64,000 bases of DNA from Lentilactobacillus diolivorans DSM 14421 (GCF_001434255.1 NZ_AZEY01000007.1:30225-94224); one strand, 5' to 3'; shown: positions 25,301 through 34,862, counted from the stretch's first letter. Notes: generated from the letters alone by a model not told the origin. Program-made: numbers and translations.

Positions 25301-25337
25301 TGAGGTTTACCCTATTATTTTTTTGAGGAGGTTCAGT

Positions 25338-26261
25338 ATGGATGAGATTAAGCAGGAACTTCAAAGTTCTTCCAGAGCAACCCACCAAGATTACTTTGGT
25401 AAAGCGCTTAGCTATCTTTGCATCACCTTTGTTGGTCTACTGGTACTATCGATTTTGTACTTTATTACGACTCGTGGATTGGCAACTTTCACCGAAAACC
25501 ACGTTAGTTTATGGAAGTTTTTGATAGAAAAAAATTGGAATCCAGGTGTGTTGGATTCGCATGGTCAGCCGCAAATTGGGGCATTACCAATGATCGTGAC
25601 GTCCTTCAGTGTGACGGTCTTGTCGGCTTTGGTTGCAACACCGTTTGCCCTTGGAGTTGCATTATTTATGACTGAAATTGCACCAAAGCGAGGTACGAAA
25701 GTCCTTCAACCGGTAATTGAATTACTGGTCGGTATTCCGTCGGTTGTTTATGGGTTTATTGGCTTGTCAGTGATCGTGCCATTAATTCGACACACATTCG
25801 GTGGTACCGGTTTTGGTATTTTAGCCGGAGTAGTTGTGTTGTTTGTAATGGTATTGCCAACCATTACCTCATTATCCATTGATAGTATCAAGGCAGTACC
25901 AATGTACTACCGATCCGCGTCCCTTGCACTGGGAGCAACAAGGTGGCAAACAATTTATAAGGTTGTGCTGAGAGCTGCTACTCCGGGGATTATGACTGCC
26001 ATTATTTTCGGGATGGCCCGGGCATTTGGTGAAGCATTAGCTGTTCAAATGGTTATTGGAAATGCGGTTCTGATGCCCCATGGTTTGTTAACGCCATCTT
26101 CAACGTTAACGAGTCAGTTAACGACTGGAATTGGAAACACAACAATGGGAACTTTACCAAACAATGCACTATGGTCATTAGCATTGATTCTGCTGTTGAT
26201 GTCCCTGGTATTTAACATCTTAGTTCGGTTTATCGGAAAGCGAGGTAGCTTAAAGAAATGA
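25338..26261 (+). CDS. pstC: Phosphate ABC transporter permease PstC
   Basis: A 307-residue inner-membrane permease with about six transmembrane segments. The ABC permease loop is RSASLALGATRWQTIYKVVLR (landmark around residue 190-210, EAA-like motif) and GIPSVVYGF is the PstC/PstA signature near 130. GAGGAGG lies six bases before the ATG at 25338, which is preferred over the upstream TTG. It overlaps pstA by four bases. Confidence 0.94.
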   Translation: MDEIKQELQSSSRATHQDYFGKALSYLCITFVGLLVLSILYFITTRGLATFTENHVSLWKFLIEKNWNPGVLDSHGQPQIGALPMIVTSFSVTVLSALVATPFALGVALFMTEIAPKRGTKVLQPVIELLVGIPSVVYGFIGLSVIVPLIRHTFGGTGFGILAGVVVLFVMVLPTITSLSIDSIKAVPMYYRSASLALGATRWQTIYKVVLRAATPGIMTAIIFGMARAFGEALAVQMVIGNAVLMPHGLLTPSSTLTSQLTTGIGNTTMGTLPNNALWSLALILLLMSLVFNILVRFIGKRGSLKK

Positions 26262-27145
26262 ATAGCAAAACGACAAACAACATCGCAACCGGTATTATTT
26301 ATGTGCTGGTAGCTGCGGTCGTTGGTATCTTAATCTTTTTGCTGGGTTATATTCTGATAACTGGACTTCCTCATGTCTCATGGCACTTTCTAACATCGGC
26401 AGCCCAATCGTTTCGTGCTGGCGGTGGGATTCGTGACCAACTTTTTAATTCCCTGTATCTGTTGGTCTTAACGTTAATTATTTCGTTTCCAATTGCGTTG
26501 GGCTCTGGGATTTATCTTTCCGAATATGCACCAAACAATTGGCTTACCGGGTTAATTCGAACCGCGATTGAAGTTTTAAGTTCGTTACCTTCTGTGGTTA
26601 TTGGCCTCTTTGGATATCTACTATTTGTTATTCAGTTTCGAATGGGCTTTTCAATTCTTGCCGGTGCGATTGCATTAACGTTCTTCAATCTACCCCTTTT
26701 AACCAGAAGTGTTGAAGAATCTTTGGAGGATGTTTCTGACTTGCAACGTGAAGCGGGCTTATCACTTGGACTATCACATTGGAAAACAATTACCGGGATT
26801 GTGTTACCGGCTGCTGTCCCCGGTATCTTAACGGGGATCATCTTGAGTGCCGGTCGAGTGTTTGGTGAAGCCGCTGCCTTAATCTATACTGCTGGGCAAA
26901 GTGCACCAATCGTTAATTATAGTAACTGGAATCCAATGAGCACCACTAGTTTTTTAAACCCAATGCGACCGGCTGAAACATTGGCGGTTCATATTTGGAA
27001 AGTTAATACAGAAGGTGTTACCCCTGATGCACTATCAATTTCAAGTGGGACATCAGCGGTGTTGATTATTGTAATTTTACTGTTTAACTTATCAGCACGA
27101 TTATTAGGTAACTGGATGTACAAAAAAATGACGGCGACAAAGTAG
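26258..27145 (+). CDS. pstA: Phosphate ABC transporter permease PstA
   Basis: A 295-residue permease pairing with PstC. About six hydrophobic helices, SSLPSVVIGLFGY (about 107-119) and the cytoplasmic coupling loop LQREAGLSLGLSHWKTI (about 163-179) identify it. The start codon overlaps the pstC stop (ATGA) and pstB1 follows after ten bases, a tight operon. Confidence 0.94.
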   Translation: MNSKTTNNIATGIIYVLVAAVVGILIFLLGYILITGLPHVSWHFLTSAAQSFRAGGGIRDQLFNSLYLLVLTLIISFPIALGSGIYLSEYAPNNWLTGLIRTAIEVLSSLPSVVIGLFGYLLFVIQFRMGFSILAGAIALTFFNLPLLTRSVEESLEDVSDLQREAGLSLGLSHWKTITGIVLPAAVPGILTGIILSAGRVFGEAAALIYTAGQSAPIVNYSNWNPMSTTSFLNPMRPAETLAVHIWKVNTEGVTPDALSISSGTSAVLIIVILLFNLSARLLGNWMYKKMTATK

Positions 27146-27155
27146 GAGATTAGCT

Positions 27156-27950
27156 ATGCAAGATTACTCATTTGATAAAACTCACATTATTGATATTCCA
27201 ATTGAGAAGGCAATGACAACTGAAAATCTGCAAGTCTTTTACGGTGATAATCACGCCATGCATGATGCCAGTCTTCAGTTTTCCCGGTACCGAATTACGG
27301 CGTTAATTGGAGCTTCAGGATCTGGTAAATCAACTTATTTGCGTTGCTTAAACCGAATGAACGATCGGATTGCAACTGTTAAGGGCAAGATTATGTATCG
27401 GGATATGGATATTAATAGTCCGAAAATTAATGTTTATGAAGTTCGTAAACACATTAGCATGGTCTTTCAACGCCCCAATCCATTTGCCAAATCAATTCGG
27501 GAAAATATCACTTTTGCGCTGAAACGAAATGGCATTAAAGATAAAACTGAATTAGAAGAACGGGTCGAAAGTAGTTTAAAGGCTGCGGCACTTTGGGATG
27601 AAGTTAAAGATGAGCTTGATAAAAGTGCGTTAGCCCTATCTGGCGGGCAGGCCCAGCGATTGTGTATTGCCCGCTGTGTGGCAATGAAGCCGGATATTCT
27701 ACTGTTGGACGAACCGGCCAGTGCTTTGGATCCTATTTCAACGGCAAAAATTGAAGAAACTTTACAACAACTCCGAAAAAACTATTCCATTATTATTGTG
27801 ACGCATAATATGCAACAGGCTTCGCGAATTGCTGATTACACGGCGTTCTTTCATATGGGCCATGTTCTTGAGTATGACCGAACAGAAAAAATATTTACAA
27901 ATCCACAAATTAAAGCCACTGAAGATTACATTTCAGGAAACTTTGGCTAA
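27156..27950 (+). CDS. pstB: Phosphate ABC transporter ATPase PstB, first copy
   Basis: A 264-residue ABC ATPase. Walker A is GASGSGKST (about 52-60), the Q-loop is FQRPNPF, the signature is LSGGQAQR (about 162-169) and Walker B is ILLLDEPASALDP. The H-loop is [10 protein letters not shown]. Twin PstB ATPases are common in lactic acid bacteria. This copy has an extra N-terminal 20 residues compared with the second and deviates at SGGQAQR, where QQQR is usual. Confidence 0.93.
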   Translation: MQDYSFDKTHIIDIPIEKAMTTENLQVFYGDNHAMHDASLQFSRYRITALIGASGSGKSTYLRCLNRMNDRIATVKGKIMYRDMDINSPKINVYEVRKHISMVFQRPNPFAKSIRENITFALKRNGIKDKTELEERVESSLKAAALWDEVKDELDKSALALSGGQAQRLCIARCVAMKPDILLLDEPASALDPISTAKIEETLQQLRKNYSIIIVTHNMQQASRIADYTAFFHMGHVLEYDRTEKIFTNPQIKATEDYISGNFG

Positions 27951-27965
27951 TAAGAGGTGCAGGCA

Positions 27966-28736
27966 ATGGGAAAAATTATAACAAGTGAAGATGTCCATTT
28001 ATATTATGGTGAAAAAGAAGCCTTGCACGGGATCAATCTTGATTTTACTGAACACGAAATCACAGCATTAATCGGGCCATCGGGTTGCGGTAAGTCTACA
28101 TATCTCCGTTGCCTGAACCGGATGAATGATTTGATTCCAAATGTCACAATTACCGGCAGTATTAAACTACAGGATCAAGACATTTATGCACCGGGTGTGG
28201 ATATTGTAAAACTAAGAAAACGGGTGGGGATGGTATTTCAACAGCCCAATCCCTTCCCATTTAGTGTGTATGAAAACGTCGCATACGGGCTAAGGTTGGC
28301 TGGTGAACGGGATAAACATGTTCTGGACGATCGGATTGAAACCAGTTTGAAACAAGCGGCTATTTGGGATGAAGTTAAAGATCATTTATATGACAACGCG
28401 CTTTCGTTCTCAGGTGGTCAGCAGCAACGGATCTGTGTTGCCAGAGTTTTAGCCGTTCAGCCGGATGTTGTTTTATTGGACGAGCCGACAAGTGCCCTGG
28501 ATCCGATTTCCAGTGCGAAGATTGAAGATACCTTATTAAATATTCGACATGAATACACGGTCATTATCGTGACCCATAATATGCAGCAAGCCTCTCGAAT
28601 CTCTGATCGAACGGCATTTTTGTTAAATGGAAATTTGGTTGAATATGATAAAACCGAAAAGATGTTTATCAATCCAGACAGTGAGCAGACGAGTGACTAT
28701 TTGAATGGGAAGTTTGGCCAGGAGGACTTACAATGA
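27966..28736 (+). CDS. pstB: Phosphate ABC transporter ATPase PstB, second copy
   Basis: A 256-residue ABC ATPase closely similar to the preceding copy (shared [12 protein letters not shown] after Walker A). Walker A is GPSGCGKST, the signature FSGGQQQR and Walker [14 protein letters not shown]. The ATG at 27966 follows GAGGTG by six bases; the open frame begins nine bases earlier. It overlaps phoU by four bases. The two ATPases could form a heterodimer under PstCA or alternate; the sequence does not decide. Confidence 0.93.
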   Translation: MGKIITSEDVHLYYGEKEALHGINLDFTEHEITALIGPSGCGKSTYLRCLNRMNDLIPNVTITGSIKLQDQDIYAPGVDIVKLRKRVGMVFQQPNPFPFSVYENVAYGLRLAGERDKHVLDDRIETSLKQAAIWDEVKDHLYDNALSFSGGQQQRICVARVLAVQPDVVLLDEPTSALDPISSAKIEDTLLNIRHEYTVIIVTHNMQQASRISDRTAFLLNGNLVEYDKTEKMFINPDSEQTSDYLNGKFGQEDLQ

Positions 28737-29479
28737 GAGAGTTATTTGATGATGAATTAAAGAAATTGCATGGTCGATTTGTTGAAATGGGTCTTAATAT
28801 CAGTGAGCAAATTTATTACTCAACCAAGGCATTTATTGATCATGATAAAAAATTGGCGGCAGAGGTCATTGAAGCCGATAATAATACCAATGGTGAAGAA
28901 ATGAAACTTGAAAAACAAGCTTTAAATTTAATTGCGTTACAGCAACCGGTGGCAACTGATTTTCGAATCATCATTAGTATTTTAAAAGCGAGTTCTGATC
29001 TGGAACGAATTGGGGACCATGCGGTTAGTATTGCCCGTGAGACGATCCGAATGAAAGGGACCCCGCGAATTCCCGGGGTTGAAAAAGAGATCGGTAAAAT
29101 GACCGATGAGGTTCGAGACATGCTGGAAAAAGCTCTGGATGCCTATTCCAAGAGTGATGAAAAATCGGCTCGAGCCTTATCCGAACAGGATGTTGGCGTC
29201 GATAAGGAATACCTGCTGATTCGAGATGAAATCACCAAAGCAGTTGAAGCAAATTCCGAAACAATGCCCGCCAGTTCCAGTTATTTGATGGTCATTCGTT
29301 TATTGGAACGGATTGGCGATCATATTGTGAATTTGGCCGAATGGATTGTTTATAGTGCAAGTGGCAAGATTGTTGAATTAAATCCAGGTAAAGCTAATCC
29401 AGAATTGGTAAACAAACTGTATTCTGAAGAAGTCATTGAGGAGGATAAAGACAAGGGACCCAATAAAGGCAGTAAGTAG
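28733..29479 (+). CDS. phoU: Phosphate signalling regulator PhoU
   Basis: A 248-residue, helix-rich protein with two PhoU repeats. Each carries an ERIGDH motif, [15 protein letters not shown] (about 84-98) and [17 protein letters not shown] (about 184-200), which bind metal clusters. PhoU dampens PstSCAB transport and phosphate signalling. It is about 30 residues longer than usual because of a charged C-terminal tail ([13 protein letters not shown]). Last gene of the pst operon. Confidence 0.94.
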   Translation: MRELFDDELKKLHGRFVEMGLNISEQIYYSTKAFIDHDKKLAAEVIEADNNTNGEEMKLEKQALNLIALQQPVATDFRIIISILKASSDLERIGDHAVSIARETIRMKGTPRIPGVEKEIGKMTDEVRDMLEKALDAYSKSDEKSARALSEQDVGVDKEYLLIRDEITKAVEANSETMPASSSYLMVIRLLERIGDHIVNLAEWIVYSASGKIVELNPGKANPELVNKLYSEEVIEEDKDKGPNKGSK

Positions 29480-29736
29480 TTGTTACCCACTGGTTAGATT
29501 TTACGTTTAAATTGTGATTGGCGAATGGCTAAGACAAGGTGGAACCGTTAAGTTTTTTATTCTGTTGCAAGTGATCATTGTGATGAGAAGAAAAATGGTA
29601 TGGGTTATCTTTCCTAGTCATTTTTTGTTTGATTTACAAAATTAATATAATCTTTTGATATTTCGTAATTGTAATTATAATACTTAAATCCATATCGTAT
29701 ATGCTAACTTTCGTTTTATGAATAACGCTCTTAAAA

Positions 29737-29764
29737 TTGATATTAAGAACATACGTTCTAAATA
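29737..29764 (+). promoter_or_regulatory. Promoter overlapped by a LexA-box-like palindrome
   Basis: TTGATA (29737-29742), a 16-base spacer and TAAATA (29759-29764). The spacer contains AGAACATACGTTCT (29746-29759), fitting the Gram-positive SOS core GAACNNNNGTTC. A second possible promoter (TTGACG at 29788) lies closer to the lipoprotein gene. The rest of 29480-29736 shows no gene or terminator I can support. Confidence 0.45.
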
Positions 29765-29857
29765 ATAGGGCAAATGATAACTTGGATTTGACGATGACGC
29801 CTTATTAAAGATACCCTAAAAAGGACGATTGTTGGTCTAAAAGTTAGGAGATTAATT

Positions 29858-30346
29858 ATGAAAGAAACGCTCAAAGTCTTATTTATCGGGGTAGGTGTAT
29901 TGCTGGTTTTTGTTCTGAGCAGTTGTGGTAAGACACCCAAGCGGTCAACATCCGAAGTTCATTTTGAAGCAAATGGTGGAGATATTGTTTCATTTCAGCA
30001 ATTAGATCGGATTAAAGTTGGCAGTTCAGTCCAGTCAGTTGAGCGCGATCTTGGTCGACCGGATAAGATTAAACAAAATGGGCGGAAATTAGTTCATGAG
30101 TTTCAGTTATTAAATCAGTTAACAGCTGATTCGTTATCGATTATCAAAAAGTCTTTACATATGGTTTCCAAACCAATTTCATTGAAGCAGACAACCCATC
30201 AGCTTGAAACATCGAAGCAAGCAACCGTGTTGATTTATCGGGCGCGAGGAAAAGAGCACGATCCAATATTAATGATTTTTGCAAACCGACACCTTATTGA
30301 TATTTTGACAATGTCAAAAGCAACGTTTAGAGATATTGATCAATAA
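29858..30346 (+). CDS. Small lipoprotein of unknown function
   Basis: A 162-residue predicted lipoprotein. A hydrophobic signal ends at VLSSC (Cys 23), then a basic segment and a small domain with IKVGSSVQSVERDLGRPDKI (about 51-70). This resembles the SmpA/OmlA/DUF3862 type motif (xxGMxxxxVxxxLGxP) seen in small extracytoplasmic lipoproteins. The C-terminal half is basic and ends in a beta-rich stretch. GGAGA precedes the ATG. It may be linked to the following PAP2 phosphatase, and perhaps to SOS control through the palindrome upstream. Function unknown. Confidence 0.75.
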   Translation: MKETLKVLFIGVGVLLVFVLSSCGKTPKRSTSEVHFEANGGDIVSFQQLDRIKVGSSVQSVERDLGRPDKIKQNGRKLVHEFQLLNQLTADSLSIIKKSLHMVSKPISLKQTTHQLETSKQATVLIYRARGKEHDPILMIFANRHLIDILTMSKATFRDIDQ

Positions 30347-30476
30347 CTGACGGTATTTTTAAAGAGTAAAATTTACTGACTTTTTACAAAATATTAGTGG
30401 GTAATTTACAAGGTTTAGGTATCCTAAAAGTGGATGATGAATGGTTATCAGGGGTCGATTTGAAGGACGGTGAAAC

Positions 30477-30581
30477 ATGATGTCAACGATGATCAACGAG
30501 ATTAGAAAGACGCCCAAAATGGGTTGGGAAATCGCGTTTGCTGTGTTGGCTCTGATTGTTATTCTGGTAAGCATTTCGTAG
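30477..30581 (+). CDS. 34-residue single-span membrane peptide
   Basis: A short ORF, MMSTMINEIRKTPKMGWE followed by a 16-residue hydrophobic helix (IAFAVLALIVILVSIS). AAGGA lies about nine bases before the start. It ends 27 bases before the PAP2 gene, with no terminator between, so co-transcription is plausible. One positively charged cytoplasmic segment and one helix fit small regulatory or toxin-like membrane peptides. No recognised family. Confidence 0.5.
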   Translation: MMSTMINEIRKTPKMGWEIAFAVLALIVILVSIS

Positions 30582-30607
30582 TAATTATTTTACTTGGAGG
30601 GTTCAAG

Positions 30608-32362
30608 ATGGGTAGTAAGCAAAGTTCGGTTTTGAAAACAGTTTTGAAGAGTGTCTTCGTATTTTCAGTAACGGGCGCAGCACTATTGGGCGCTCAAAAT
30701 ACCAGTCAAGCTGCTGACAGTAGTAAAAGTGTGGCTAGTGCTTTAGCACCCCAAAAAGCTTCTTATGGTTACTTTATTGATCAATACAAAAAGAATATTA
30801 AACAAAATACAACGCCGGATACTAATCCGGCAATTTCAATTTTTGATAACACCTTTCTAAGTTATTGGTCACCTGATGGCACCAAGAAGAACGCCGATGT
30901 TCTTAAAGAGAATTTAGATAAGTCAATTAAGATTACTAATGATGCTTCCCAAGATGAAGTTAATCGTTCGTATTTGACCGATCGCCGTGATTTACGATAT
31001 AACCTAATCAGCGGATTGGGTCAATACGCGCCTGCCTTCATTAAGGATGCAAGTGCTCAAACTGACTTTAATACGATTCCGACATCGCCATTACCAGCAA
31101 ATTCACCCTATAGTTCAATGAAGTGGGCTGATGAAAATTCTAAACTGGGTTCAGTTGTAAAGTTGGTTGACTTAAATGAAGCATCTGATTGGTCAAGTAC
31201 CGGGACACCTAAAGCATACATCAAATTTACCCGTCCCTATCGACAGAGTGATCAAGTTAAAGTCAATCCTTATCTTAAGAATGTCATGGCTGCCGCACCC
31301 GACAACGATTATGACTTTCCGAGTGGCCATACAACAGCTGCCTTTGAGACGGGTGAATCGTTAGCTTATGTTTTCCCTCAGCGTTTTCAACAATTAATTA
31401 CCCGTTCGTCAGAAGTTGGTTATGACCGGGTTCTTGCTGGTCGTCATTCGCCGCTGGCTGTTATGGGCGGTCGGGTTTTAGGAACAGCAATGACAGCTGC
31501 AACTTTGAACGACCCTGCTAATAAGCAGCTTATTGAGCAGGCCTATCAAAACGCTCAAACAAACTTATCAAAGGCTAAGGATACTAACGCTGATGATTCG
31601 TTTAGTGATTATCAAAAGAATTTGAAAGATTACACTTATCGATTGACTTATGGATTTAAGCCCGTTGGTAGTACGACCAAAGCAATGGTAGTTCCTAAGG
31701 GTGCGGAAGTATTGCTGAAGACCCGTTTCCCATATTTGTCTGATACGCAACGGCGTGAAATCCTATACACAACTGGATTACCATCTGGTTATCCAATGGG
31801 TGATGACACTGAAGGCTGGGGACGATTAAATCTTTTTGCTGCTGCAAATGGATTTGGTAAATTCTTGACAGATACGGTTGTCAAGTTGGATGCATCTAAG
31901 GGTGGATTTAATGCAAATGATATCTGGAAGAACAATATCTCTGGTAATGGTGGGTTAACTAAGCAAGGCAGTGGCCAATTAACTTTGCTCGGTGAAAACA
32001 CTTATCGTGGTGAAACTAATGTAGACGGCGGTTCACTGGTTGCTCAAAATAATCAGGCATTTGGTAATGGTGGTATCAAAGTAAATGCTGGTAAACTTCA
32101 ACTGAGTTCTAAATCAGTCACAGTTAAAGGAAATTACACCCAAGCAAAGCAGGGGACTCTAGAATTGGACTCTAATAGTCACGCCCAGATTAATGGAACT
32201 GCTCATCTAGGTGGTAAGTTAGTCGTTAAGAGTGACTCTAAATTATCATCGGGTGATAAACTCCTGAGTTTTAAAAAGCACACTGGTAAATTTAATCATG
32301 TTTCATTACCCAAAGGTTGGCATTTAGATTATGGCAGCAAGGATATTCGAGTTGTCAAATAG
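30608..32362 (+). CDS. Secreted PAP2 phosphatase with C-terminal autotransporter-type repeats
   Basis: A 584-residue exported protein. The signal peptide (about 1-36) ends TSQAADSS. The PAP2/class A acid phosphatase motifs are KFTRPY (about 199-204), DYDFPSGHTTAA (about 229-240) and YDRVLAGRHSPLAVMGG (about 272-288). In the third motif the usual Asp after RHSPL is Ala, so the catalytic His lacks its partner there. The C-terminal part carries a passenger-associated repeat, GSGQLTLLGENTYRGETNV (about 455-473), forming beta-helix turns. No LPXTG or other anchor is seen. GGAGG precedes the ATG at 30608. Position after pst suggests phosphate scavenging, an inference. Confidence 0.85.
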   Translation: MGSKQSSVLKTVLKSVFVFSVTGAALLGAQNTSQAADSSKSVASALAPQKASYGYFIDQYKKNIKQNTTPDTNPAISIFDNTFLSYWSPDGTKKNADVLKENLDKSIKITNDASQDEVNRSYLTDRRDLRYNLISGLGQYAPAFIKDASAQTDFNTIPTSPLPANSPYSSMKWADENSKLGSVVKLVDLNEASDWSSTGTPKAYIKFTRPYRQSDQVKVNPYLKNVMAAAPDNDYDFPSGHTTAAFETGESLAYVFPQRFQQLITRSSEVGYDRVLAGRHSPLAVMGGRVLGTAMTAATLNDPANKQLIEQAYQNAQTNLSKAKDTNADDSFSDYQKNLKDYTYRLTYGFKPVGSTTKAMVVPKGAEVLLKTRFPYLSDTQRREILYTTGLPSGYPMGDDTEGWGRLNLFAAANGFGKFLTDTVVKLDASKGGFNANDIWKNNISGNGGLTKQGSGQLTLLGENTYRGETNVDGGSLVAQNNQAFGNGGIKVNAGKLQLSSKSVTVKGNYTQAKQGTLELDSNSHAQINGTAHLGGKLVVKSDSKLSSGDKLLSFKKHTGKFNHVSLPKGWHLDYGSKDIRVVK

Positions 32363-32419
32363 TAGTGCTAAGACATCAAAAAACGCAAACTAGAAATGGA
32401 AACTTAATCCAAGTTTGCG

Positions 32420-32478
32420 AAAAAGGCACCTAAGGTTTCCAATTATTTCACTAAATCGGAAACTTTGGGTGCCTTTTT
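32420..32478. terminator. Terminator after the PAP2 gene
   Basis: AAAAAGGCACC...GGTTTCC pairs with GGAAAC...GGGTGCCTTTTT around an AT-rich loop; both arms end in A/T runs, so it can act in both directions. A further hairpin, GCAAACT/AGTTTGC, precedes it. Confidence 0.75.
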
Positions 32479-32542
32479 GTTTGCAGTAATTGCTTTATTT
32501 ATTGGAATAGAAACTATTATATCTTTAGAAAGGGCGGTGGCC

Positions 32543-33181
32543 ATGAAAATTTTAGTGACTGGATTTGATCCATTTGGCACGGATTGGGTTAATCCGGCTC
32601 TTGAAGTCGTCAAACGATTACCAAATGAGATAAAAGGGGTCCAAATTATCAAGCTTGAAATTCCGACTAAATTTAATGTTTGTGCTCAAGTTGTCCATCG
32701 TGCGATTCAGCAGGAAGGACCTGATTATGTTCTTAATATTGGTCAGGCTGGGGGTAGAAATGGCATTACACCAGAGCGAATTGTAATTAACTTAGATGAT
32801 GCGAAAACGGTTGATAATGCCGGGGTTCGTCGAATCAACCAGCCGATTTAACAGGATGGGCAACCAGCGTATTTTACCCAACTACCCATCAAAGCAATGG
32901 TTGCAGCGATAAGAAACCGGGGAATCATCAGTACGATCTCTAACAGTGCCGGCACATATGTTTGTAACCATATTATGTATCAAGTCCAGTACATGAGAGA
33001 TAAGGAATTTCCAAATATTAAGGCCGGCTTTATCCATATTCCCTTTTTACCTGAACAAGTCACTCAACGCCGTCAGTATCAGTTACCATCGTTATCTCTA
33101 GAGACCGATGCAGTTGGTATAATCGCAGCATTAAATGTGATGATCGATCGCGATGGTAAGAAAGACTTATTCGATTATTGA
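32543..33181 (+). pseudogene. pcp: Pyrrolidone-carboxylate peptidase, interrupted by an in-frame TAA
   Basis: The frame encodes a complete pyroglutamyl peptidase I of 212 residues apart from one stop, TAA at 32849-32851 after RRINQPI. Downstream sequence continues in the same frame with [16 protein letters not shown]. All catalytic residues are kept: Glu in TPERIVINL (about 79), Cys in [11 protein letters not shown] (about 141) and His in [10 protein letters not shown]. Relatives have Gln, Glu or Lys at the stop position, so a CAA-to-TAA change is simplest. The enzyme removes N-terminal pyroglutamate from peptides. Recent loss or a sequencing error are the options. Confidence 0.88.
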
Positions 33182-33504
33182 CATTGTGGTGTAACCAGAT
33201 TACGATTAGAAATAATTAATCATATTAGAAAAAAACGATGATAAGGAAAGTAATTGCCTTAACATTTTCAGGGAGAGTCGGCAAGTGGAAACGGCTTAAT
33301 TGTTTTTGCAGTGAAAGTAACCTTTGAGTGAACGGATGCAAGTGATGAGCATCCGTTGGAAGCGTCCATTATCGCACTAATGTAACTGAAAACAAAGTTA
33401 ACAGTTTACATAATAAGGTAATAGTTGTGAAACTGTTACAAAGTTTGGGTGGTAACACGTGAAAACGTCCTTTGAGATCAAGTTGATTTCAAAGGACGTT
33501 TTTT
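33178..33504 (+). promoter_or_regulatory. T-box leader and promoter of the CPA2 antiporter gene
   Basis: Promoter TTGACA (33178-33183), 17 bases, TACGAT (33201-33206), overlapping the pcp stop. Stem I includes AGGGAGAGTCGG (about 33281). A plausible specifier is GUA (Val, 33317-33319) followed by ACC. The T-box sequence TGGGTGGTAACACG is at 33446-33459 (a variant with GGTAAC for GGTACC). The terminator stem ACGTCCTTTGA/TTTCAAAGGACGT ends in six Ts (33465-33504). The specifier reading is tentative. Confidence 0.85.
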
Positions 33505-33530
33505 GTTTGAAAAATAGGAGGCTCGATCAC

Positions 33531-34742
33531 ATGGCTTTTATTGGTAGTTTATGTTTACTTTTAATTTTTACGACCCTTGTTGGACATCTATTTAACAGGG
33601 TTGGTGTGCCATCGGTTATCGGCCAAATATTGGTCGGGATGTTGGTTGGACCTGGAGTTTTTAACCTGATCCAATCAAGTGGGGCACTCAACCTATTTTC
33701 TCAAATTGGTGTGATTATCTTAATGTTTCTTGGTGGCCTTGAAAGCAATTTGAAGTTGCTTAGAAAATATTTACGACCAGCAATTGTTGTTGCAGTTATT
33801 GGCGTTATTTTTCCTGTTGTGATGATTAGTGTTGCTTCGATGGCTTTTTCATTTTCCGTTTTGGAAGCAATCTTTATTGGCGTCGTGTTTAGTGCAACGT
33901 CTGTCTCAATTTCGGTTGAGGTTCTGAGAGATTATCATGCGCTTAATACAAGGGAGGGTGCGACAATCTTAGGTGCTGCAGTTGCCGACGATATTATCGG
34001 TGTTATCCTACTTTCAATTATGATTAGTGTCATGGGAGCAAAAGATGTTGGATCGAGTCCCCATACCACTAATTTAGGATTAATATTTGTGGAACAAGTG
34101 GCCTTTTTTGGATTAACTTATTTATTAGTCAAATGGATCGTGCCAGTTTTAATGCGAATTGGTGAGCGTTTATTAATGACCTCGAGGATTACAATTACAT
34201 CGATGGTCGTTTGTTTGGGGATGGCCTGGTTGGCAGATGCGGTAGGCTTGAGTGGTGCAGTTGGGGCATTCTTTGCTGGAATAGCAGTCGCCCACACGCC
34301 GTATCGGACAGTTATTGAAAACCATATGGAACCAATCGGGTATGCGGTTTTTGTTCCAATGTTTTTCGTAACGATTGGCCTAAAAATGTCATTCACGCAT
34401 TTGGATGAGTCGGCGTGGTTTGTCGTTGTGTTGACCATTTTGGCTTGTATCAGCAAGTTATTCGGCTGTGGATTAGGGGCAATGATGAGCGGGTTTAACA
34501 TTCACAGTAGTTATATGATTGGGTCTGGTATGATTTCGCGTGGAGAAATGGGATTAATAACAGCTCAAATTGGGTTTTCGTCTGGTTTGCTTTCAGGTGC
34601 CTATTATTCCGATTTGATTTTAACAATTGTCCTATCAACGCTGATTGCACCGCTTTTCTTAAAGCATGCCATTCATCACTTACCTGAAGAAGATAGCGCA
34701 AGTTTGTCATTAGGGGTTGAAAGTGAAACCAAGAGAAGTTAG
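33531..34742 (+). CDS. Monovalent cation:proton antiporter (CPA2 family)
   Basis: A 403-residue membrane protein with about 12 helices of the Na+/H+ exchanger fold. GVPSVIGQILVGMLVGP near residues 25-41 is the CPA2 signature in TM2, and AVADDIIGVILLS (about 146-158) contains the paired Asp used for ion binding in electrogenic exchangers. It has no C-terminal RCK/TrkA domain. AGGAGG is nine bases before the ATG at 33531; the open frame begins inside the T-box terminator. T-box control is unusual for an ion antiporter and hints at a link to amino-acid supply. Confidence 0.88.
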   Translation: MAFIGSLCLLLIFTTLVGHLFNRVGVPSVIGQILVGMLVGPGVFNLIQSSGALNLFSQIGVIILMFLGGLESNLKLLRKYLRPAIVVAVIGVIFPVVMISVASMAFSFSVLEAIFIGVVFSATSVSISVEVLRDYHALNTREGATILGAAVADDIIGVILLSIMISVMGAKDVGSSPHTTNLGLIFVEQVAFFGLTYLLVKWIVPVLMRIGERLLMTSRITITSMVVCLGMAWLADAVGLSGAVGAFFAGIAVAHTPYRTVIENHMEPIGYAVFVPMFFVTIGLKMSFTHLDESAWFVVVLTILACISKLFGCGLGAMMSGFNIHSSYMIGSGMISRGEMGLITAQIGFSSGLLSGAYYSDLILTIVLSTLIAPLFLKHAIHHLPEEDSASLSLGVESETKRS

Positions 34743-34797
34743 AATATAGTACAAACACATAGGTTTGCAATTTTTATATATTTATATAACACATAAT

Positions 34798-34841
34798 AAA
34801 GGGAACTCTGATCAACTAAATGTTGGAGGAGTTCTCTTTTT
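34798..34841 (+). terminator. Terminator after the antiporter
   Basis: AAAGGGAACTC pairs with GAGTTCTCTTT with a T-rich end. It lies 55 bases after the stop. Confidence 0.7.
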
Positions 34842-34862
34842 GTTTGAAAAATTAAAGAATCT

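Noticed and set aside
33450..33465. CACGTGAAAA sequence resembling half of a parS site
   Set aside because: It is the T-box bulge region of the antiporter leader and lacks the left half of parS.
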